64,000 nt of DNA from Nocardiaceae bacterium (GTDB lineage: Bacteria; Actinomycetota; Actinomycetes; Mycobacteriales; Mycobacteriaceae). The stretch is taken from contig JAJFUQ010000007.1 of NCBI GenBank assembly GCA_021372355.1, forward strand, positions 1-64,000. The letters are read 5' to 3'. Shown one piece after another: positions 1 to 9,011 of the stretch; position 1 is the first letter of the stretch; each line of letters begins with the position of its first letter. The notes below the pieces were generated by a model, which saw only the letters and a list, made by a program, of their open reading frames with translations, made no database searches and was not told the origin of the DNA. The position numbers and the translations under genes were made by a program.

Positions 1-312
1 GGGGAACTCGTGGCGATGGACTCGCGCCGCAGGATCTTCCCGAAACCCCTCGCGCAGTTCCTCGACCTGCGTGATGACCGCTGCCGCACGCCCTACTGCG
101 GGGCGCCGATCAAACACCACGACCACATCGTTCGGTCCCGCCACGGCGGACCGACCAGCGCCGAAGACGGTGCCGGCCGCTGCGAACGATGCAACTACAA
201 CAAGGAAGCACCCGGATTCAGCGAGAAACCCATCAACGGCGACCGGCACACCTTCGAGACCCGAACCCCGACCGGACACACGTACGAATCCACCGCACCA
301 CCCGTCATTTAG
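1..312 (+). CDS. HNH endonuclease, 3' end (DUF222/13E12-like family)
   Basis: The frame is open from the first base, so the gene starts left of the window and only about 103 residues are visible. They hold a zinc-type HNH core: a Cys pair in CRTPYC, the HHDHI segment with the catalytic-type histidine, a GG-T spacer, then a second Cys pair in CERCN followed by a lysine. This is the usual C-terminal domain of the actinobacterial HNH proteins whose N-terminal part is DUF222; such genes are often multicopy. The N-terminal domain is not visible, so intactness cannot be judged. A GTG or ATG near position 10-16 is internal rather than a true start. Confidence 0.75.
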   Translation, partial: GELVAMDSRRRIFPKPLAQFLDLRDDRCRTPYCGAPIKHHDHIVRSRHGGPTSAEDGAGRCERCNYNKEAPGFSEKPINGDRHTFETRTPTGHTYESTAPPVI

Positions 313-517
313 TCGTCGCCCACTGTGAAAGGGCAGCACTGAAAGGGCTCGAGCAAGTACCTGCGGGAGAGCCGCGAAAGGTAGTCGCGAATTCGCCCGA
401 CAGGAGGTGATTCGCCATCAAAGAACGGGACAAGCTCCGTCACCTTGAGGCGTTGACCAACTGGAGTCCGGATAGTTCAGCAGGGGCCTAAGCTCGCTCG
501 ACAGGATGGGAGCACCG

Positions 518-859
518 ATGATCAGTGGGACGGTTGTCTGGCTGGCCGAGGCAGGTTTGAGCGAATGCTCTGAAAACCCAACGTGCGCACAAGACTTCAA
601 TCGTGGGTTCACAATTCTCCTGCTGGAGATGGGCGCCGGATGGATCGCACTCGTGCTGGGGATCTGGTTTCTCGTACGCTTCTTTCGAAGCCGTCACAGC
701 CCCGAGTCAGGGCAACCGACCGGAGCCGATGCTGATCCGCCTGGCAGTGCGGGTGGCCACGGCGGCATCGGCGGTGATGGTCTCGGGTTGCCAAGCCCAA
801 ACTGCGAGCCATGCGGACGCAACGATCAACGTGCATGTCGGACTCGTCGCAGCTTTTGA
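518..859 (+). CDS. possible small membrane protein, overlaps the next gene
   Basis: A frame of 113 codons starts at ATG 518 behind GGGAG. It shows one clear membrane segment (FTILLLEMGAGWIALVLG region, about residues 31-52) followed by an Arg-rich stop-transfer stretch, RFFRSR. The last 43 codons, rich in Gly, Pro and Arg, overlap the better supported lipoprotein frame at 729-1058 and look like a shadow of it. The reading may therefore be a truncated or frameshifted small membrane protein. I do not recognise a family. An alternative ATG lies at 506. Confidence 0.3.
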   Translation: MISGTVVWLAEAGLSECSENPTCAQDFNRGFTILLLEMGAGWIALVLGIWFLVRFFRSRHSPESGQPTGADADPPGSAGGHGGIGGDGLGLPSPNCEPCGRNDQRACRTRRSF

Positions 860-1058
860 ACCCGACGGGGAGGAAGCCAAGATCGGGTTCCATCAACCCA
901 ACAAGGGCGTGACTGTCACAGCGTCGAACGGAAAAACCTGGAGTGGAAGAACGAACGCTCAGGGACGAATCACATTCTCGGTGCCGCCGGGTCGATACAA
1001 GGTTGCTTCCGAAACCTGCCCGCCGGAGCAGGCGACCTGTCCGGCGGTGAAACGGTAG
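729..1058 (+). CDS. small secreted lipoprotein with carboxypeptidase-regulatory-like fold
   Basis: Starting at ATG 729 the 109-residue product opens with a short lipoprotein signal (MLIRLAVRV, then hydrophobic residues and a VSGC lipobox near residue 21), so it should be anchored to the outer face of the membrane. The rest includes a GVTVTASNGKTWSG-type strand pair and TFSVPPGRYKV, the look of a small beta-sandwich of the kind seen in carboxypeptidase regulatory or collagen-binding B-type repeats. The frame also extends upstream of 729, but only this start gives a signal peptide. No family name can be given with confidence. Confidence 0.5.
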   Translation: MLIRLAVRVATAASAVMVSGCQAQTASHADATINVHVGLVAAFEPDGEEAKIGFHQPNKGVTVTASNGKTWSGRTNAQGRITFSVPPGRYKVASETCPPEQATCPAVKR

Positions 1059-1151
1059 CCGTCAACATCTTTTGCCAAGGCTTCTAGTCGAGGTATCGAT
1101 GGCGATCACTCGACATCCCCTACGGTCCCGAACCGCCGATATCCTGGTTCC

Positions 1152-1835
1152 GTGGACGCCAGAGATCTCCGGGTTTCCGATGCCGAGCGCGCACATGTCG
1201 GCGAGGTGCTGCAGCGCGCGGTGGGGCAGGGGATGATCACGCTCTCCGAGTTCACCGAACGCTTCGACACCGCGCTTGCGGCGCGAACCCGTGGCGAACT
1301 CAACTCGGTTCTCGTCGACCTGCCCGGGGTACAGCTCATCGGTGCCGCACCACCACAGCCGGTACACCAGCCGCTGGCGTTCCCGGTGTATCAGCACCCC
1401 GCACCGATGGCGCCTCCGGTGCCGACCGCGCCGAGCTTCCCGGAGCACCTGCCCGGGTACGGGCACGATCTGGGTGGAGTTCGCGCGAGACTGACCAACA
1501 TCACCCGCCGCGGCCGTTGGTTCGCGCCGCCGACCCTGCACGTGAATTCGTGGCTCAGCGGCGTGACGCTCGATTTCACCTCGGCGCAGATGTCGACGCA
1601 GGTCGTCGAGATCGTCGTCGATGACTACCTGAGCTCGCTGGTTCTCGTCGTGCCGCCGGTCGCGACCGTCGACCTCTCGAACCTCGAACTGATCGGTGGC
1701 TCGACGAAGAACAAGACCCGCTCGGGTCCGCCGATGGGCCCGTTGCATCTCGTCGTCCGCGGTCGGACCCGATTCGGCTCAGTCACCGCAAAGCACCCGT
1801 TCGGCACAGCATTTCGGCGGGCTTTCGGCCGATAA
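1152..1835 (+). CDS. DUF1707 (SHOCT-like) domain protein
   Basis: The 227-residue protein begins at GTG 1152 with the DUF1707 signature: DLRVSDAERAHVGEVLQRAV followed by GMITLSEFTERFDTALAARTRGEL and DLPG, about residues 3-58. A Pro-rich linker (residues 65-105) leads to a beta-rich C-terminal half with SGVTLDFTSAQM and VVPP segments like those of cell-wall-active antibiotic response proteins. It has no membrane segment or signal peptide. DUF1707 proteins are common in actinobacteria with no fixed function. It stands 57 bp before the DUF2339 gene, so the two may share a transcript. Confidence 0.82.
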   Translation: MDARDLRVSDAERAHVGEVLQRAVGQGMITLSEFTERFDTALAARTRGELNSVLVDLPGVQLIGAAPPQPVHQPLAFPVYQHPAPMAPPVPTAPSFPEHLPGYGHDLGGVRARLTNITRRGRWFAPPTLHVNSWLSGVTLDFTSAQMSTQVVEIVVDDYLSSLVLVVPPVATVDLSNLELIGGSTKNKTRSGPPMGPLHLVVRGRTRFGSVTAKHPFGTAFRRAFGR

Positions 1836-1892
1836 GCGCGTGGCGGGAATCTGATCTTGTCCGAATCCGGTCGAATGCCGCACTCTGGGTAG

Positions 1893-3716
1893 ATGGACTC
1901 GCCACCGCACGTCGATCCCGCCTTATTGGCCCGCCTCGCCGCGGAGCTCGACGGGCTGCAACGACAAGTGGGCGCTTTGAGCCACACGGTCGCGCTGTTG
2001 CAGCGTTCCGCTCAGCCAGTCGCGTGGCCGGCCCAACCGGCCCAGCCGATGCCACCACAGATGCCCGCCCAGCCGGGCCAACCGATTCAGCCACTTCCGC
2101 CCGTCGTGCGCCCGACGGTCCCGCAGTACGCGCCCCAGCAGCAGTGGCGGCCGACGCCGCCACGGCCGCCCCGCCAGCCGTGGTGGGAGCGCGAGGGGAT
2201 GGTCAGCCGGGTGCTTGCGGTCGCGGGCGCCGGCGTGACGCTCATCGGTGTCGTGCTCATGGTCGTGTTGGCGGCTCAGGCCGGGTGGTTCGGTCCGGTC
2301 GCGCGCGTCATCGCCGGTGCCGTGCTGTCGGGTGTGCTTGTCGCCCTTGCGTTCCGCGTCCATGCGCGGCCGGGCGGACAGATCGGCGCCGTCGCACTCG
2401 CGGCCACCGGAATCGCGGGTGCCTACCTCGACGTCATCGCCATCACGTCGATCTACGAGTGGTTCCACCCGGTCGTCGGCCTGGCGATCGCGCTCGCCAT
2501 CGCGGCCGCCGGTCTTGCGCTCGCCGCACGCTGGCAAGCACTCGCCTTGGCGCAGATCGTGATCGTCGGTGTCGCCCTGCTCGCACCGATCATCACCAAA
2601 GAACCGAACGCCACGCTCATTGCGTTCCTCACGATCCTGCAGGTCGTGGGGTGGGCGGCGCAGTGGTTCCGCCACTGGCCGACGCTGCACGTCACCCGCA
2701 CCGCTCCGGTCGTCCTCGCTTTGATGGCGGCGATCGGAGTCGACTCCCTTTCCTCGACCATCGATCGCGCCTATCTCGAACTGCCGGGCGCGGCCGTGGT
2801 GGCGGTCGTCGGGATCGCGACCTCTGCCGCATCGGTCGTGCGGCGGCCGCACGACACGCTCGGTGGCGCGGTTCTCGGCGTGGCGGCGATCCCGCTGCTG
2901 ATGGTCGGCGTCCTCTTCGAAACGAACGCACACATCGCCATCGCCGCGGTCACCGCAGGCGTCCTCCTCACCGTGGCGCTGGTGCCGCAACTCAACTCCG
3001 CCGCGCGACTGTCGGCGCTGATCGCGGGCGTCCTGGCCGTCGTCGAGCTCTGCTTCACCGTGCCGGGTGACGGCGGCCCGTCGATCGCGGTATCCCTCGC
3101 GGCGCTCAGTTTCCTGGGTGCTTCGGTGTCGACGAAGGCCCGCGCTGCGTATTGGGTCGGCGCGGGGCTGGCCCTGTTGAACGCCCTGGTGTTCCTGAGC
3201 TTTGCGTCCGTTGATGAATTGGTCGACGAGCGGGAAGCAGTGATCGGGCTCGGTGGGTTCACCGTCGTCGCGAGCGTGCTGCTGATCGCGACGCTTGTCG
3301 CGCTGGTCTGGCAGGGTGTTCGACTACAGGTCTTCGAGCAGAATCAGCTGCCACCGATCGGGGCAGTGGTGGGGATCGCCGGCGTGTATGCCTTCACCGC
3401 GGCGCTCGTGGCCATTGGCGTCAGCGTTGGCGGTTCCGGCGGATTCACCGCTGGGCACTGCGCCGCAACGGTCTGTTGGATGCTCGCCGCGACGCTCGTC
3501 CTTCTCTATGGGCTCAAGTCACCGGCGTCCGCACACTTGGCGCTGTTCCTCGGGCTCACCCTCACCGCGGCCGCCGTCGGCAAGCTGTTCCTCTTCGATC
3601 TCGCGATGCTCAGCGGTCTGACCCGCGCGATCGCGTTCCTCGGAGTCGGTTTGCTCCTGCTCGGCGCGGGCACGAAGTACGCCCGAGCGTTCGCCGAGCG
3701 AGACGAACATGCGTAG
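1893..3716 (+). CDS. DUF2339 polytopic membrane protein
   Basis: This 607-residue protein has a short coiled N-terminus (LAAELDGLQRQVGALSHTVALLQ, residues 11-35), a Pro/Gln-rich linker (residues 40-95), and then a chain of about 14-16 membrane segments from residue 105 to the end. A coiled segment, a proline linker and a many-pass C-terminal body is the architecture of DUF2339. The function is unknown; it is probably an envelope protein. The start ATG 1893 is the first in frame and gives the complete coiled segment. The downstream photolyase begins about 50 bp after its stop. Confidence 0.85.
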   Translation: MDSPPHVDPALLARLAAELDGLQRQVGALSHTVALLQRSAQPVAWPAQPAQPMPPQMPAQPGQPIQPLPPVVRPTVPQYAPQQQWRPTPPRPPRQPWWEREGMVSRVLAVAGAGVTLIGVVLMVVLAAQAGWFGPVARVIAGAVLSGVLVALAFRVHARPGGQIGAVALAATGIAGAYLDVIAITSIYEWFHPVVGLAIALAIAAAGLALAARWQALALAQIVIVGVALLAPIITKEPNATLIAFLTILQVVGWAAQWFRHWPTLHVTRTAPVVLALMAAIGVDSLSSTIDRAYLELPGAAVVAVVGIATSAASVVRRPHDTLGGAVLGVAAIPLLMVGVLFETNAHIAIAAVTAGVLLTVALVPQLNSAARLSALIAGVLAVVELCFTVPGDGGPSIAVSLAALSFLGASVSTKARAAYWVGAGLALLNALVFLSFASVDELVDEREAVIGLGGFTVVASVLLIATLVALVWQGVRLQVFEQNQLPPIGAVVGIAGVYAFTAALVAIGVSVGGSGGFTAGHCAATVCWMLAATLVLLYGLKSPASAHLALFLGLTLTAAAVGKLFLFDLAMLSGLTRAIAFLGVGLLLLGAGTKYARAFAERDEHA

Positions 3717-3766
3717 TCGATGGGGCGCTCACGCCGCGCCGATCACGTCTCGACGTCTGCTCTAGC

Positions 3767-5248
3767 GTGCGGCCGGACAGCGTTCGCCGATGGTGCTTCG
3801 CGGATCAGCTGGGTCCGCACTTTCTGGACGTCGAGGACCAGCCGGTACTGCTGATCGAGTCGCGCGCGGTTTTCGGGCGTCGCCGATTCCACCGTCGAAA
3901 GGCGCACCTGGTGCTGTCGGCGCTGCGTCACCGAGCGGCCGAACTCGGTGCGCAAGCGCAATTCGTGCAGGCCCGGACCTACCGGGAAGCGCTGAGCCAC
4001 GTCGTGGGGCGCATCAGTGTCTGTCAGCCCACGTCGTGGCAAGCCGACCGATTCGTTCGGACGATGCCCGCCGTCGACGTGGTGCCGGCTCGGGGTTTTG
4101 CGACCGACCGGGCGACATTCGAGACGTGGGCCCAGTCGCAGCGTCGCCTCCAACTGGAGCATTTCTATCGTGACGCTCGGCGCCGATTCGACCTGTTGAT
4201 GGACGGGACGGAACCGACTGGATCGCGCTGGAACTTCGACGCGGAAAACCGCCAACCGCCGCCGAAGAGCGGCCGCCTCGGCCTGCGCGAACCCTGGTTG
4301 CCGGACGAGGACGAGATCGACGAACAGGTCCGAGCTGATCTGGACCAGTGGGAGAAGGACGGCGATGCGTCATTCGTCGGCCGCGACGGTCCCCGGGAAT
4401 TCGCGGTCACCCGCGCGGAAGCACTCGCCGCTCTGGACCACTTCGTGCAACACCGGTTGTCTGACTTCGGACCGTTCGAGGACGCAATGCTGACGGCGGA
4501 CCGCTGGATGGCGCACAGCGCCTTATCGGCACCGATGAATCTCGGCCTTCTCGATCCGTTGGAGTGCGCCTATGCCGCGGAAGACGCATACCGGGCTGGA
4601 AATGCCCCGTTATCCAGCGTCGAAGGGTACATCCGGCAGCTGATTGGTTGGCGCGACTACATCTGGCACACCTATTGGCATTTCGGTCCGGACTATCGGC
4701 ACCGCAACATGCTCGCCGCGCACCACTCACTGCCGCAATGGTTCGCGGAACTTGATGCCGACGCCGTCGAGGCACGATGCCTGCGGAGCGTGCTCGAACA
4801 GGTGCGTGACCACGGGTACGTGCACCACATTCCGCGCCTGATGGTGTTGTCGAACTATGCGCTGCAACGCGGTTGGCATCCCGCCGCGGTTACCGACTGG
4901 TTTCACCGCAGCTTTGTCGATGGCTACGACTGGGTGATGGTCGGAAATGTGGTCGGAATGTCGCAACATGCGGACGGCGGCTTGATCGCGACCAAGCCCT
5001 ACGCCTCCGGCGGCGCGTACATCGACCGTATGAGCGATTACTGCGGCGGCTGCCGGTACCGGCCCGGGCATCGGGCCGGCGCGGACGCCTGCCCGTTCAC
5101 CAGCGGCTATTGGGCCTTCCTGGCTCGAAATCGCGACCGCCTGGCAGGTAATCATCGGATGCGTCAGCCTTTGGCCGGACTGGATCGCCTCGCTGATCTC
5201 GGAGACGTCATCGCCGCCCAACAACGATTGGGCGACACGCCACCGTGA
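3767..5248 (+). CDS. iron-sulfur cryptochrome/photolyase (FeS-BCP, (6-4) photolyase type)
   Basis: The protein should be an FAD-dependent light-driven DNA repair enzyme of the bacterial PhrB-like (6-4) photolyase class. It opens with RRWCFADQLGPHF, the family N-terminus. The four cysteines expected to hold the 4Fe-4S cluster are present: one in ARCLRS (about residue 338), two in YCGGCRY (about 426 and 429) and one in ADACPF (about 442), with the spacing seen in Agrobacterium PhrB. The GMSQHADGG and YINRMSDYC-type segments near the active site are kept. Start GTG 3767 gives 493 residues, the usual length; the frame runs further upstream but those residues do not look like this family, and no good ribosome site is visible. 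It converges with mmpL3 across a strong hairpin. Confidence 0.85.
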   Translation: MRPDSVRRWCFADQLGPHFLDVEDQPVLLIESRAVFGRRRFHRRKAHLVLSALRHRAAELGAQAQFVQARTYREALSHVVGRISVCQPTSWQADRFVRTMPAVDVVPARGFATDRATFETWAQSQRRLQLEHFYRDARRRFDLLMDGTEPTGSRWNFDAENRQPPPKSGRLGLREPWLPDEDEIDEQVRADLDQWEKDGDASFVGRDGPREFAVTRAEALAALDHFVQHRLSDFGPFEDAMLTADRWMAHSALSAPMNLGLLDPLECAYAAEDAYRAGNAPLSSVEGYIRQLIGWRDYIWHTYWHFGPDYRHRNMLAAHHSLPQWFAELDADAVEARCLRSVLEQVRDHGYVHHIPRLMVLSNYALQRGWHPAAVTDWFHRSFVDGYDWVMVGNVVGMSQHADGGLIATKPYASGGAYIDRMSDYCGGCRYRPGHRAGADACPFTSGYWAFLARNRDRLAGNHRMRQPLAGLDRLADLGDVIAAQQRLGDTPP

Positions 5249-5250
5249 CT

Positions 5251-5282
5251 GCGATGTGGGCCCGCGTTGAGGCCCACATCGC
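5251..5282. terminator. bidirectional hairpin between photolyase and mmpL3 genes
   Basis: Perfect 12-bp arms (GCGATGTGGGCC and its complement) enclose an 8-nt loop directly after the photolyase stop and 14 bp from the mmpL3 stop. It lies between two convergent genes. There is no long T-tract on either side. Confidence 0.7.
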
Positions 5283-5295
5283 GTCGTCACCCGTC

Positions 5296-7500
5296 TCAGA
5301 CCGAGCTCGTGACCTGAAGCTCCGGAGCGTCGTGCGGAATCCGGTCCTCCTCCGGAATCGGTTCCCCGAGTCCGATGCGGTTCTGCAGGCGCTTCATCCA
5401 CTGTGGTGCCCACCAGCAGTCGTCGCCGAGCATCTTCATGACCGCGGGCACGAGGAACATGCGCAGCAGCGTCGCGTCGATGACGAGCGCGGCGATCATG
5501 CCGAAGGCGATGTACTTCATCATCACGAGCTGCGAGAACCCGAATGCACCGGTCACGACGATGAGGATCAAAGCTGCCGCGGAGACGATGCGGCTGGTGT
5601 TCGCGGTACCGACGCGGACGGCTTCCGCGGTCGGGGCCCCGAGCGCGCGGGCCTCGACCATGCGCGACAGCAGGAACACCTCGTAGTCGGTCGACAAGCC
5701 GAAGATGATCGCGATGATCAGCACGAGCACCGGAGACATGATCGGACCGGGCGTGAAATTCAGCAGATGGGAACCGTGACCGTCAACGAAGATCCAGGTC
5801 AGGATGCCCAACGTCGAGCCGAGGCCCAACGCACTCATGAGCACGGCCTTGATCGGCAACACCAACGATCCGAAACTCAGGAACATCAGGAGCGTCGTCA
5901 ACGCCGCGACCACGACGAGCATGATCGGCAGCAGTTTGAGAAGCGCGGTGATGCTGTCGCGCTCGAGGGCCGGCGTGCCGCCGACGTAGACCTTGACGCC
6001 CTCGGGAACGTCCATGTTCCGCAGGTAGTCGATCGTCTCCTTGACGTCGGTCTTCCCGTCGAGCGTGCCGTTCATGACGAAGACGTTGTTCTTGGTGACG
6101 ACGGACAGGTCCGACTTGAACTTCTCCCGAAGGCCTGGCGCCTTCGACGCCTCGCTCTTGACCGGACCGATCTGACTGGGCGACTCGGTGACCACGACGA
6201 GCTTGATCGGCTGTGTCGGACGTAGCGGGAATAGTTCGTCGAATTGCTGTTGCGCGACTCGAGTCGGGTTGGTCGGCGGCAGGTACTTCTCGTTGATGCC
6301 GCCGAACTTGATGCCGCTCACCGGCATGATCAGCAGTAGCAGGCCCACCACGATCGGCACCGTGATCTTGAGCGGATGACGCATGACCGACAGCGTCATC
6401 CGACCCCAGATCCCGGATTCGACCTCTTCGGCCGTCTTGGTCTTGCGCAGGCGCTTGAAACTCAGTGCGTCGACCTTCTTGCCCAAGACGCTCAGGATCG
6501 CCGGGAGGATCGTCAACGCGGTGATCGCGGCGAGGGCCACGGTCGCGATGGCACCGTACGCGACGGACTTCAGGAAGCCCTGCGGGAAGATCAGCAGACC
6601 GCCGATCGACGCGATGATCATCGTCGCGGAGAAGATGACCGTCCGGCCGGCGGTGACGACGGTCCGGCGCACCGCATCTTCGGTGCTGCGACCGCCCGCG
6701 ATCTCCTCGCGGAATCGACTGACCATGATGAGCGCGTAGTCGATCGCCATACCGAGGCCCAGCAGTGAAACGACCGGCGAGACGAACGAGTTCACCTCGG
6801 TGAAGTGGGTGATGATGCGGACGATTCCCCACGCGCCGAGCACTGCCAGGGCGCCGATGGCCAGCGGCAGCGACGCTGCGACGATGCCGCCGAAGACGAA
6901 GAACAGCAGGATTCCGACCGCCGGGATCGCGAGGACCTCCATACGGTGGATGTCCTCGGCCATCGTGTCGTTGAGTCCGTGCGCGACGGGGAGCAGGCCG
7001 GCGAGTTCGACGTCGATGCCGTCGATGTAGAAGACGTCGCTGACCGCCTTGAAGTTGCGGGTCGACTCGGTGTCGTTGCTGCCGTTGATCGCGATCGAGA
7101 CGAATGCGTGCTTGCGGTCCGCGTCGGCGAGCTGCGTGTTCGACAGTGCCCCGGGGATCATCCAGTAGCTCGCGTTGATCCGCATGATCTCGGTCGGGTG
7201 TTCGCGGACCGCTTTCTCCAGATTGGCGACGATCTTGGCCGCGAACTCCGGGTCGTCGACGGTCTTGCCGTCCGGCGCGGTGTACAGCGCGATGACATCG
7301 GAGTTGTGGTCGCGACCGTACGTCTCGTCGGCCAGCTTGGCGGCGGCCACCGAGTTCGAGCCCGGGTCATCCCAGCCGCTCTGACTCAGGTGGTCGTTCA
7401 GTGTCAGGCCATAGCTGCCGAGCGCGAGCAGTAGGGCCACCATCGTTCCGATGACCAGATGACGCGCACGGTAGACCAGGCCACCCCAAACCTCGAACAC
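5296..7500 (-). CDS. mmpL3: MmpL3-type RND transporter (trehalose monomycolate exporter)
   Basis: Proton-driven RND permease that should move trehalose monomycolate across the inner membrane. It is 734 residues with an RND layout: TM1 at the N-terminus, a periplasmic loop, a TM2-6 block containing GMAIDYALIM, a second periplasmic loop (about residues 395-530), and a TM8-12 block containing FGLSTDYEVFL. These two Asp-Tyr pairs are the proton-relay residues of MmpL3. The C-terminal cytoplasmic tail is much shorter than in the roughly 940-residue M. tuberculosis protein. The GTG start at 7500 overlaps the TAG of the NYN gene by one base, and trmB lies further upstream, as in Rv0208c-Rv0207c-Rv0206c. 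That synteny is the main reason to call MmpL3 rather than another MmpL. Confidence 0.88.
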   Translation of the reverse strand: MFEVWGGLVYRARHLVIGTMVALLLALGSYGLTLNDHLSQSGWDDPGSNSVAAAKLADETYGRDHNSDVIALYTAPDGKTVDDPEFAAKIVANLEKAVREHPTEIMRINASYWMIPGALSNTQLADADRKHAFVSIAINGSNDTESTRNFKAVSDVFYIDGIDVELAGLLPVAHGLNDTMAEDIHRMEVLAIPAVGILLFFVFGGIVAASLPLAIGALAVLGAWGIVRIITHFTEVNSFVSPVVSLLGLGMAIDYALIMVSRFREEIAGGRSTEDAVRRTVVTAGRTVIFSATMIIASIGGLLIFPQGFLKSVAYGAIATVALAAITALTILPAILSVLGKKVDALSFKRLRKTKTAEEVESGIWGRMTLSVMRHPLKITVPIVVGLLLLIMPVSGIKFGGINEKYLPPTNPTRVAQQQFDELFPLRPTQPIKLVVVTESPSQIGPVKSEASKAPGLREKFKSDLSVVTKNNVFVMNGTLDGKTDVKETIDYLRNMDVPEGVKVYVGGTPALERDSITALLKLLPIMLVVVAALTTLLMFLSFGSLVLPIKAVLMSALGLGSTLGILTWIFVDGHGSHLLNFTPGPIMSPVLVLIIAIIFGLSTDYEVFLLSRMVEARALGAPTAEAVRVGTANTSRIVSAAALILIVVTGAFGFSQLVMMKYIAFGMIAALVIDATLLRMFLVPAVMKMLGDDCWWAPQWMKRLQNRIGLGEPIPEEDRIPHDAPELQVTSSV

Positions 7501-8228
7501 TACGACGAAGCTCCCTGACGAGTTGGGTCCATACGACTGCTGAGCAGCGCAGACAGCGGACGGAACGGTTGCAACCAGGCGCCTTCATCAGGCAGCGAGT
7601 CGAGACTGACTCGCGGTAGCGGTTCACGGAAGACCCCAGGGATGTCCTCGAGGTCGATGAATTCGAACTTGTCCGAGATCAGCGCCCAAGCGGCGTGCTC
7701 CCGGAATCCGATCACGGTGACGTCGATCCCGCGAGCGGAGAGCTCTTCGAGCGGCTCCCGGAAAGCCTGGCCATCGGCCGACGCCACGATGACCGCGGAC
7801 AGTCCACCGGAGGTCGCCCGCAGTTCGATGTGCGCGAGCATGTCGGCGTCGACATCGCTGTCATCGTCGACCTTCGGCTTGGCGAAGACGGCGTAACCGA
7901 CGTTGCGGAGGGCCTCAACCCACGGTCGGACCAGTTCGGCCGTACCCGGCGCGATGTTGGTGAACACCGTCGCTTCGGGTTCGACCTGGCGCTCGAGTCG
8001 ACGCGACAGGTCTGCAGTGCGATTGAGGAGCCAGCGGCCGAGCGCATCGAAGCGCGGCCGGTGGGCGGCGGTCGGGCGACCACCGAGGATCGCACCCAAC
8101 CCCATGTCGAGGTTCGGCGCGTCCCAGATCAGCAGGATGCGACCGACTCCGTGTGCGTTCGTGAGCGACGCCACGGAGGACGCAGCGGACGAACCAGCTG
8201 CATCGATGGCCGAACCTGCGGTGGTCAT
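7500..8228 (-). CDS. NYN-domain (PIN-like nuclease fold) protein, Rv0207c-like
   Basis: A 242-residue soluble protein with an NYN/PIN-type fold: LLIWDAPNLDM supplies the first acidic strand, the DDDSDVDADM segment a second acidic cluster, and VIVASADGQAF a third, all expected to bind metal in ribonucleases of this family. Its ATG overlaps the trmB stop (ATGA) and its stop overlaps the mmpL3 start, so the three genes are translationally coupled. The conserved link between an RNA-processing-type protein, a tRNA methyltransferase and a mycolate exporter is known in mycobacteria but unexplained. The substrate is unknown. Confidence 0.8.
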   Translation of the reverse strand: MTTAGSAIDAAGSSAASSVASLTNAHGVGRILLIWDAPNLDMGLGAILGGRPTAAHRPRFDALGRWLLNRTADLSRRLERQVEPEATVFTNIAPGTAELVRPWVEALRNVGYAVFAKPKVDDDSDVDADMLAHIELRATSGGLSAVIVASADGQAFREPLEELSARGIDVTVIGFREHAAWALISDKFEFIDLEDIPGVFREPLPRVSLDSLPDEGAWLQPFRPLSALLSSRMDPTRQGASS

Positions 8229-8950
8229 TCCTCGATCTTCTCCCAGATGAACTCCGTGATAGTGGACCCGGCACGTATCCCTTTGATTTCAAATTTGGTT
8301 TGTGGCCGTTCCAAGGTCATCGGGGGCGGGCCCGAAAGTGGCCCCAGTCGTTTTTCCGGGGCGCTCGCCTCGGCGATGAATTCGGCATAATCCGCGTGGT
8401 CGGTGGCGATGTGCAGCACGCCTCCCGGCCGGAGTTTGTCCACCAGTTTGCTGATGGTTTCGGTCTGGAGGAATCGCCGTTTGTGGTGGCGCGCTTTCGG
8501 CCACGGGTCGGGAAAGAAAACCCGGAATCCGGTGACCGAGTTGTCCGCGATCATGTGATTGAGCATTTCGGAGGCATCGCCCTTGAGAATGCGAATATTA
8601 CTGACGCCGCCATTCTTGATGTGCTTCAGCAATTGCGCGATTCCCGGGCGGTACACCTCGACCGCGACGAGGTTCACCTCGGGCTCGGCTGCGGCCATGG
8701 CGGCCGTCGCCGTGCCGGTGCCGGATCCGATCTCGATCACCAAGGGTGCCGATCGGCCGAACCAGGCGGTGTCGTCGAGCGGTTCTTCAGAGACCTCGGC
8801 GCCGAGAATCGGCCACAGTTCGTCCCACGTGCGCTGCTGCGAGTCCTTCAGGGAGCCATGCCGAGAACGGAAGCTCGTGACCCGACGGTGGTACATCATC
8901 GGGTTCTCTACAGGGTTTTCGGCTTCTACCACCGAAACATTGTGACCCAT
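8225..8950 (-). CDS. trmB: tRNA (guanine-N7)-methyltransferase TrmB
   Basis: SAM-dependent enzyme that makes m7G46 in tRNA. The SAM site is visible as VIEIGSGTGTAT (about residue 92 onward), followed by an acidic EVY, and the family signature FFPDPWPKARHHKRR lies around residue 170. As drawn from ATG 8950 the first codons lie inside a 17-bp inverted repeat, and the ~20 N-terminal residues do not look like the family. The paired ATGs at 8899/8896, preceded by AGAGAA, may be the real start and would give about 224 residues. It is the first gene of the trmB-NYN-mmpL3 unit. Confidence 0.9.
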   Translation of the reverse strand: MGHNVSVVEAENPVENPMMYHRRVTSFRSRHGSLKDSQQRTWDELWPILGAEVSEEPLDDTAWFGRSAPLVIEIGSGTGTATAAMAAAEPEVNLVAVEVYRPGIAQLLKHIKNGGVSNIRILKGDASEMLNHMIADNSVTGFRVFFPDPWPKARHHKRRFLQTETISKLVDKLRPGGVLHIATDHADYAEFIAEASAPEKRLGPLSGPPPMTLERPQTKFEIKGIRAGSTITEFIWEKIEE

Positions 8951-8983
8951 AGCCGCAGGTGGTCCTTGCGGCTATGGGTCACA
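8941..8983 (-). terminator. 17-bp perfect inverted repeat between usp and trmB
   Basis: Arms TGTGACCCATAGCCGCA (8941-8957) and its exact complement (8967-8983) flank a 9-nt loop. It begins 29 bp after the universal stress gene stop on the same strand and covers the most upstream trmB ATG. It is best read as the usp terminator, though it lacks a long U-tract. Confidence 0.6.
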
Positions 8984-9011
8984 GTTGGGTTGTGAGCGCC
9001 TCTTGAGGCTG

